A stretch of DNA of 64,000 bases from an uncultured Ruminococcus sp. Lineage in GTDB: Bacteria > Bacillota > Clostridia > Oscillospirales > Ruminococcaceae. The notes under the pieces were generated by a model. That model was not told where the DNA came from. It worked only from the letters and a program-made list of their open reading frames with translations, and did not search any database. Below, one piece after another: positions 59,040 to 64,000 of the stretch (positions are counted from its first letter, which is position 1; each line of letters starts with the position of its first letter). The position numbers and the translations under genes are program-made. The stretch is from NCBI RefSeq assembly GCF_947301925.1, contig NZ_CAMYUE010000003.1, positions 228,406 to 292,405 on the forward strand, read 5' to 3'.

Positions 59040-59936
59040 ATGGTCAATGAGAGAGAAAGCGTAACAGCTAAGATATGCGCCTTTGTGAGAGCCTGGCATT
59101 CCAACAGGGCGCGTCAGAAGATATACGACGACTACCTTGCATATGATATGCTGGGCAAGGAGGAATACGACAGCATTTACGAGCTCATCAGCAGCGGACT
59201 TGACGGTTCACTCAGTCTGCAACGGGAGGACACGGAGCAGGTCATAAGCGAGTATTTCGCTCCCATACCCCTTTCGAGGATACACTTCAACGAGAGCAGG
59301 CTTATGGACTTCGCAAGGGAAAACGGAAAGATACAGTACGTTATCTGCGGAGCGGGCTCCGATACGTTTGCCTTCCGCAATGACAACGAGGATATCGAGG
59401 TCTTCGAGATAGACCACCCCGACACCCAGCGCTACAAGCTTGAAAAGATACGGGAGCTTGAATGGAATATCCCCGATAATGTGCATTATGTGCCCGTTGA
59501 CTTCGAGCGCGAGCGAATGTGCGGCAAGCTTATGGAAGCAGGCTTTGATCCTGAGAAAAAGACCTTCTTCAGCATACTGGGCGTTACCTATTATCTTGCG
59601 CTGGACGTATTCACCGATACTCTCAGGCAGATGGCGGAGCTCTCGGCTCTCGGCAGCGTGGCGGTATTTGACTATCCCGTAAAGACAGGGGAGTTTCCCA
59701 GAAGAGTGGCAAAACTTGAACAGATAACGGAGTCCATGGGCGAGGTCATGCGCGGCGGATACGACTACAATGAAGTGTCGCGGGCGCTGTACTCCCTGGG
59801 CTTCCAGATAGACACCTATATGCCGCCCGAAAAGGTGCAGAAAAAGTACTTTGACGGCAGGCAGGACGGCCTCAGGGCATTCGAGAACGTTAGCCTGATC
59901 TCGGCCACCTACACCGCAGGCTACGATTACGAATAA
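59040..59936 (+). CDS. SAM-dependent methyltransferase, LCMT/PPM-like
   Basis: 298 residues from ATG 59040 (GGAGG, spacing 5). The longer frame reading into the leader is not the gene. Rossmann SAM motif YVICGAGSDTFAFRN, then VFEIDHPDTQRYKLEKI, VHYVPVDFERE, FFSILGVTYYLALDVFTDTLRQM: this is the leucine-carboxyl-methyltransferase-like (PPM/O-MTase) family. As first gene before transsulfuration genes it occupies the position that yrrT has before mccAB in Bacillus, suggesting a role in S-adenosylmethionine turnover. The substrate is unknown. Confidence 0.82.
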   Translation: MVNERESVTAKICAFVRAWHSNRARQKIYDDYLAYDMLGKEEYDSIYELISSGLDGSLSLQREDTEQVISEYFAPIPLSRIHFNESRLMDFARENGKIQYVICGAGSDTFAFRNDNEDIEVFEIDHPDTQRYKLEKIRELEWNIPDNVHYVPVDFERERMCGKLMEAGFDPEKKTFFSILGVTYYLALDVFTDTLRQMAELSALGSVAVFDYPVKTGEFPRRVAKLEQITESMGEVMRGGYDYNEVSRALYSLGFQIDTYMPPEKVQKKYFDGRQDGLRAFENVSLISATYTAGYDYE

Positions 59937-59945
59937 ACAATTTGC

Positions 59946-60000
59946 AGGGGCGGAAATCATTCGCCAGCAAAAAACATTCGGGCGGATAGTGTCCGCCCCT
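59946..60000. repeat. GC-rich inverted repeat in the operon
   Basis: AGGGGCGGA (59946-59954) / TCCGCCCCT (59992-60000), with an alternative tight hairpin GGGCGGA-TAGTG-TCCGCCC. It lies between the methyltransferase and cystathionine genes and has the appearance of a dispersed palindromic repeat; no strong T-run follows. Confidence 0.65.
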
Positions 60001-60019
60001 ACAGAAAAGGAGAATTATT

Positions 60020-61180
60020 ATGAGCAATTTTAAAAATACAGAAACAGCACTTATCCACGGAGGCATATCCATTGACGAGCGCACAGGCGCTGTGAATATC
60101 CCCATATACCAGACCTCCACCTATAAGCAGGACGGTCTCGGAAAAATGCGCGGATATGAATACTCCCGCACAGGCAATCCCACCCGCGAGGCTCTTGAGG
60201 CTCTTATCGCCGAGCTTGAAGGCGGTGTGGCAGGCTTTGCTTTCGGTTCGGGCATGGCAGCTCTCACAGCGGTGCTCAGTCTGCTCCACAGCGGCGACCG
60301 TGTACTTATTTCCAGCAACGTTTACGGCGGCACCTTCCGTCTGCTGAGCAAGGTCTTCGACCACTTCGACATCACCTACACTATCGCCGATACCACCGAC
60401 CTTGCAGTATACGAGAGCCAGATAAGCTTCGACGTAAAGGCGGTCATCATCGAGAGCCCTGCAAATCCGCTTATGACAGTTACCGATATAAAGGCAGTTG
60501 CGGAGGTCTCCCACAGACACGGACTTCTCGTCATCGTGGACAACACCTTCATGACACCCTATCTTCAGAAGCCCCTTGAGCTGGGCGCTGATATCGTAGT
60601 TCACAGCGCTACAAAGTACCTGGGCGGCCACAGCGACGTGGTCTCGGGACTGGCAGTTGTGAATTCGCAGGAGCTTGCTGAGAAGATAGCCTTTATCCAG
60701 AACTCCACAGGCGGCGTTCTCGGCCCCTTTGACTCCTTCCTGCTTATCCGCGGCATAAAGACCCTTGCAGTCCGCATGGACAGACACGTTTCCAATGCGG
60801 AAAAAGCTGCAAAATATCTTTCAGAACACAAGGCTGTGAAGAATGTTTACTACCCCGGACTTGAAAGCAGTCAGGGTTATGAGATTAACCGCAGACAGGC
60901 TAAGAACGGCGGAGCGATGATATCCTTCGAGCTCCATGAGAACTATGACATAAACATCTTCTTCGAGAGCCTGGAGCTTGTATCCCTTGCCGAGAGTCTC
61001 GGCGGCGTTGAGTCCCTTGTATGCCACCCCGCATCAATGACTCATGCTTCCATTCCTGCGGATATACGCAGGAAAGTCGGCATAACCGACGGACTTATCC
61101 GTCTTTCTATCGGTATAGAGAATATTGAAGATATTCTTGCGGACATTGAAAAAGCTATTGCAAAATCGGAGAGAAAGTGA
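60020..61180 (+). CDS. mccB: Cystathionine gamma-lyase/synthase family PLP enzyme
   Basis: 386 residues. Cys/Met-metabolism PLP family: YEYSRTGNPTREALEALIAELEGG, FGSGMAALTAVLSLL, VIIESPANPLMTVTDIKAVAEV, VDNTFMTPYLQKPLELGADIVVHSATKYLGGHSDV with the PLP-binding Lys in SATK, LRLSIGIE-type end. Paired with the next cysteine-synthase-like gene it resembles mccA/mccB (reverse transsulfuration, methionine to cysteine); a cystathionine gamma-synthase role is not excluded. AAAAGGAG precedes the ATG. Confidence 0.88.
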   Translation: MSNFKNTETALIHGGISIDERTGAVNIPIYQTSTYKQDGLGKMRGYEYSRTGNPTREALEALIAELEGGVAGFAFGSGMAALTAVLSLLHSGDRVLISSNVYGGTFRLLSKVFDHFDITYTIADTTDLAVYESQISFDVKAVIIESPANPLMTVTDIKAVAEVSHRHGLLVIVDNTFMTPYLQKPLELGADIVVHSATKYLGGHSDVVSGLAVVNSQELAEKIAFIQNSTGGVLGPFDSFLLIRGIKTLAVRMDRHVSNAEKAAKYLSEHKAVKNVYYPGLESSQGYEINRRQAKNGGAMISFELHENYDINIFFESLELVSLAESLGGVESLVCHPASMTHASIPADIRRKVGITDGLIRLSIGIENIEDILADIEKAIAKSERK

Positions 61181-61190
61181 GATAATATAT

Positions 61191-62102
61191 ATGAGATACT
61201 ATGATTCAATGCAGTCTCTTATCGGAAATACTCCGCTTGTGAGACTTGGAAATATAGTTCACGATGAGGGCGTCAGCGTTTTTGCGAAGCTGGAGCTCTA
61301 CAATCCCTCGGGCAGCGTCAAGGACCGCACGGGTCTCTACATGATAGAGGACGCCGAGCGCCGCGGACTTCTGAAAAGCGGCGGCACCATCGTTGAGGCT
61401 ACCGCAGGCAATACAGGTCTTGGCATAGCCTTTGCGGCTCTGAACCGCGGATATAAGATCATATTCGTGGTTCCCACAAAGTTCTCGGCGGAAAAGCAGT
61501 CTCTCCTCCGCGCACTTGGCGCAGAGGTGGTAAATACTCCCCGTGAGGAGGGAATGCTGGGAGCTGTCAGAAAGGCGGAGGAGATAAAGGCGCAGATACC
61601 CGGTTCTGTATCCCTGGAGCAGTTCAAGAATCAGAGCAATCCCCTTGCACACTACGAGACCACAGGCCGCGAGATATATGAAGCTCTCGACGGAAAGATA
61701 GACTACGTCGTGGCAGGTGCGGGAAGCGGCGGCACCTATACGGGAATACTCCGCTATATCAAGGAGCGCGTTCCCTCAGCAAGGGGCATACTTGCCGACC
61801 CCGTAGGCTCTACTATGGGCGGCGGCGAGCACGCCGACTACAACATCGAGGGCATAGGCAATGATTTTATTGCCGAGACAATGGATATGTCCCTTGTGGA
61901 CGATGTGATAAAGATCAATGACGCGGAAGCCTTCGATACGGCCCGTCTGCTGGCAAGCTCCGAGGGAGTTATTGCAGGCTCCTCCTCGGGAGCGGCTATG
62001 GCGGCTGTGCTGAAGCTTGTAAAAAGCGGCGCGAAGGGGAATATAGTAACGGTCTTTCCCGACCGCGGCGACCGCTATTTCAGCACGGGGCTTTACGATT
62101 AG
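61191..62102 (+). CDS. cysK: Cysteine synthase / O-acetylserine-dependent cystathionine beta-synthase family
   Basis: 303 residues from ATG 61191; a longer in-frame start overlapping mccB lacks support. YYDSMQSLIGNTPLVRLGNI, NPSGSVKDRTGLYMIEDAE (PLP Lys in SVKDR), EATAGNTGLGIAFAALNRGY (substrate loop, TAGNTG), GAGSGGTYTGILRYIKE (phosphate cradle), SSSGAAMAAVL. Either cysteine synthase or MccA-like cystathionine synthase; the neighbouring mccB-like gene favours the latter. It lies 10 nt after mccB with a weak ribosome site, so probably coupled. Confidence 0.9.
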   Translation: MRYYDSMQSLIGNTPLVRLGNIVHDEGVSVFAKLELYNPSGSVKDRTGLYMIEDAERRGLLKSGGTIVEATAGNTGLGIAFAALNRGYKIIFVVPTKFSAEKQSLLRALGAEVVNTPREEGMLGAVRKAEEIKAQIPGSVSLEQFKNQSNPLAHYETTGREIYEALDGKIDYVVAGAGSGGTYTGILRYIKERVPSARGILADPVGSTMGGGEHADYNIEGIGNDFIAETMDMSLVDDVIKINDAEAFDTARLLASSEGVIAGSSSGAAMAAVLKLVKSGAKGNIVTVFPDRGDRYFSTGLYD

Positions 62103-62149
62103 TCTGTATGGGAGAATATACCCTTTCGTAAAAAGAATGGAGAATTTTT

Positions 62150-63058
62150 ATGACTTTACAGCAGCTTAAATACATACTTGCAATTTCCGAGACAGGTTCG
62201 ATGAACAAGGCGGCGGAGCAGCTCTATGTTTCGCAGCCCTCCCTTACCTCCTCCGTTCAGGAGCTGGAAAAGGAGATAGGCATTAAGATCTTCAACCGCA
62301 GCGGCAGGGGAGTGACCCTTACCAACGACGGCGTCGAGTTCATACAGTATGCCCGTCAGGTCGTTGGACAGTTCGATGTGCTTGCGGAAAAGTATATCAG
62401 CAAGGGAAATGTGAAGAAGAAGTTCGGTGTGTCCACACAGCATTATTCCTTTGCGGTCAAGGCTTTTGTGGAAATGGTCAAGGAGTTCGATACTGCGGAG
62501 TATGAGTTCGCAGTGAGAGAGACCAAGACTGCCGAGGTCATAAGCGACGTCGCCACCATGAAGAGCGAGATCGGCATTATCTACCTCAACGACTTCAACC
62601 GCAAGTCCATGACAAAGCTGCTGCACTCAAACGGTCTGGAGTTCCATACGCTGACAAAGTGCAGTCCATTCGTGTATCTCTGGAAGGGTCACCCCCTTGC
62701 AAATGAGAAGAAGATCACCTTTGAGCAGCTGGCCGATTATCCCTGCCTCTCCTTTGAGCAGGGCGACAACAGCACCTTCTATCTTGCGGAGGAGCTTCTC
62801 AGCACCGCCGACTATCAGCGTACCATCAAGGCCAATGACCGCGCCACAATGCTCAATCTCATGATAGGCCTCAACGGCTACACGCTGTGCTCGGGCATCA
62901 TCTGCGAGGAGCTCAACGGCTCGGATTATATAGCCGTCCCCTTTGAGGACGAAAGCGACGAGGTCATGGAGATAGGCTATATCACCCTTAAAAACGTCAT
63001 TCTCAGCGAAATGGCCGAGATCTACATCGACGAGATAAAGACTTATCTCAACATATAA
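62150..63058 (+). CDS. LysR-family transcriptional regulator of sulfur genes (probable)
   Basis: 302 residues. Winged HTH at the N-terminus (MTLQQLKYILAISETGSMNKAAEQLYVSQPSLTSSVQELEKEIGIKIFNRSGRGVTLTNDG) and a two-lobe effector domain (FGVSTQHYSFAVKAFVEMVKEF..., CPFVYLWKGHPLANEKKITFEQLADYPCLSFEQGD). Immediately before it ATACCCTTTCGTA (62118-62130) matches the left half of the 25-bp box at the transporter and paaK promoters, hinting at autoregulation. The effector may be a sulfur metabolite such as O-acetylserine; this is inference. Confidence 0.9.
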   Translation: MTLQQLKYILAISETGSMNKAAEQLYVSQPSLTSSVQELEKEIGIKIFNRSGRGVTLTNDGVEFIQYARQVVGQFDVLAEKYISKGNVKKKFGVSTQHYSFAVKAFVEMVKEFDTAEYEFAVRETKTAEVISDVATMKSEIGIIYLNDFNRKSMTKLLHSNGLEFHTLTKCSPFVYLWKGHPLANEKKITFEQLADYPCLSFEQGDNSTFYLAEELLSTADYQRTIKANDRATMLNLMIGLNGYTLCSGIICEELNGSDYIAVPFEDESDEVMEIGYITLKNVILSEMAEIYIDEIKTYLNI

Positions 63059-63077
63059 GCAAAGCTTATAACTCGGA

Positions 63078-63121
63078 ATAACCCTTTGGTATTGGACAAA
63101 TGTACCATGAGGGTGTATAAT
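63078..63121 (+). promoter_or_regulatory. Shared box and promoter of paaK
   Basis: 25-bp box (63078-63102, core CCTTTGGTATTGGACAAATG) nearly identical to that at 55069. The -35 TGGACA (63093-63098) is 17 nt before TATAAT (63116-63121). Confidence 0.75.
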
Positions 63122-63171
63122 TAAAACATACCAAACAGATATATTAAATATGAATATGGAGGATAAATACA

Positions 63172-64000
63172 ATGAGCAGAGATATCAATAATAAATTCTG
63201 GGACGAGGAACTCGAAACCCTTCCCCGTGAGGAACTGGAAAAGAAACAGCTTGAGGATCTGAAGGAGATCGTTAAGTTCGCATACGACAACGCCCCCTAC
63301 TACAAGCGTTCCTTCGATGAAGCAGGCGTTAAGCCCGAGGACATAAAGACTCTCAAGGACATTGAGAAGTTCCCCTTCATCAACAAGAAAACACAGCGCG
63401 ACACTCAGGGCGTAGGCTCCTTCCTGGGCGAGCTGGCAGCAGTTCCCGAGGAGGACGTAGTATTCATCTCAACATCGTCGGGCTCCACAGGCGTTCCCAC
63501 CATGAGCCCCTTCACCAAGAAGGACTTCGACGAGTTCCAGGAGACCGAGAGCCGCTGGTTCTGGCAGATAGGAATGAGACCCAACGACCGCTATGTACAC
63601 GCCCTCAACTTCTCGCTCTACGTCGGAGGTCCCGACGTAATAGGCGCTCAGAACCTGGGAGCATTATGTATCTGGGGCGGCACTCTCCCCAGCGAGAGAC
63701 TTCTCTTCATACTGAAAACATACCAGCCCACAGTCATCTGGACATCGCCTTCCTACGCTTGGCAGCTTGGTGAAAAGGCTCTCAAGGCAGGCTACGATCC
63801 CAAGAAGGACTTCAACATCAAGAAGATCATCGTTGCAGGCGAGCTGGGCGGCTCTATCGACGCTACAAGAAAGGCTATCGGGGATATATGGGGAGCCGAG
63901 GTCTTCGACTTCTACGGCCTGTCCGATATATTCGGCGCCTGCGCCGCACAGTGCGAATACCACGACGGTCTCCACATCGCAGAGAACCATATCCTCGTTG
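63172..64000 (+). CDS. paaK: Phenylacetate-CoA ligase family protein, N-terminal part (truncated by window edge)
   Basis: 276 residues visible from ATG 63172 (GGAGG, spacing 9). FISTSSGSTGVPTMSPFTKKD is the adenylate-forming P-loop; HALNFSLYVGGPDVIGAQNLGA and VFDFYGLSDIFGACAAQCEYHDGLHIAENH are PaaK-type. It activates phenylacetate or a related aryl acid as CoA thioester. In rumen cocci phenylacetate can be carboxylated to make phenylalanine with indolepyruvate oxidoreductase; whether those genes follow is outside the window. Its promoter shares the sulfur-transporter box, so it may be co-regulated. Confidence 0.88.
   Translation, partial: MSRDINNKFWDEELETLPREELEKKQLEDLKEIVKFAYDNAPYYKRSFDEAGVKPEDIKTLKDIEKFPFINKKTQRDTQGVGSFLGELAAVPEEDVVFISTSSGSTGVPTMSPFTKKDFDEFQETESRWFWQIGMRPNDRYVHALNFSLYVGGPDVIGAQNLGALCIWGGTLPSERLLFILKTYQPTVIWTSPSYAWQLGEKALKAGYDPKKDFNIKKIIVAGELGGSIDATRKAIGDIWGAEVFDFYGLSDIFGACAAQCEYHDGLHIAENHILV

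Overview
The window reads as a chromosomal segment of a Gram-positive, low-to-mid GC anaerobe of the Clostridia, most likely a cellulosome-bearing Ruminococcus (sensu stricto). The evidence is three secreted proteins with type I dockerin modules, Thr-rich linkers, lipoproteins with clostridial signal peptides, a sigE/spoIIGA sporulation pair, and consensus TTGACA-17-TATAAT promoters. I see no phage, plasmid, IS transposase or CRISPR array. Species identity is inference.

Layout. 1-5 kb: end of a (p)ppGpp synthetase/hydrolase gene, recJ, then sigE and spoIIGA, all leftward. 4.3-8 kb: phosphodiesterase, DEAD-box helicase, NudC. 8-12.4 kb: a leftward, tightly overlapping run (unknown protein, Maf, DUF1015, DUF3781, double GNAT, TcdA). 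12.6-22.7 kb: MATE exporter with a Gly-Pro head, tRNA-Gln, two lipoproteins (one an orphan sugar receptor), dCMP deaminase, a radical SAM gene behind an attenuator-like leader, a 370-bp nested palindrome, a LacI-like-sensor GGDEF protein, pyrophosphatase and PRPP synthase. 22.8-33.3 kb: a MacB-like transporter, then a leftward riboflavin operon (ribD-ribE-ribBA-two membrane proteins-ribH-HAD phosphatase, perhaps reaching an M3-like lipoprotein). It is controlled by an FMN riboswitch with a truncated second copy upstream. 33.3-40.7 kb: Mrp, MreB, RecD2, acyltransferase and others. 40.7-55 kb: a secreted-protein region with dockerin-transglutaminase, dockerin-serpin and LRR-dockerin proteins, interleaved with two ECF sigma/membrane-partner pairs. 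It also holds tRNA-Gly, a ribosome-protection ABC-F gene behind a two-terminator leader, a GNAT gene and a MORN-repeat protein. 55-64 kb: a sulfur region, then paaK running off the end.

The most interesting system is in the sulfur region. A sulfonate-type ABC transporter (55.2-58.2 kb) and an operon for methionine-to-cysteine conversion (methyltransferase, cystathionine lyase/synthase, cysteine synthase family, LysR; 59-63 kb) each follow a short unannotated ORF with a good ribosome-binding site. One encodes a 17-residue peptide ending in Arg-Cys-Cys-Arg. The other encodes 35 residues with eight cysteines, including CCMQCCCC, and is followed by a textbook intrinsic terminator just before the operon. 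The C-terminal parts of the two peptides resemble each other. This looks like cysteine-responsive attenuation, added to a 25-bp box shared by the transporter and paaK promoters. The transporter's lipoprotein receptor itself carries three 8-residue Cys-Cys repeats. A second strong candidate is the ABC-F leader, with a 3-codon uORF (MKR), two hairpin-plus-terminator modules and a 12-codon uORF.

All functional calls come from reading motifs by eye; no database search was run.
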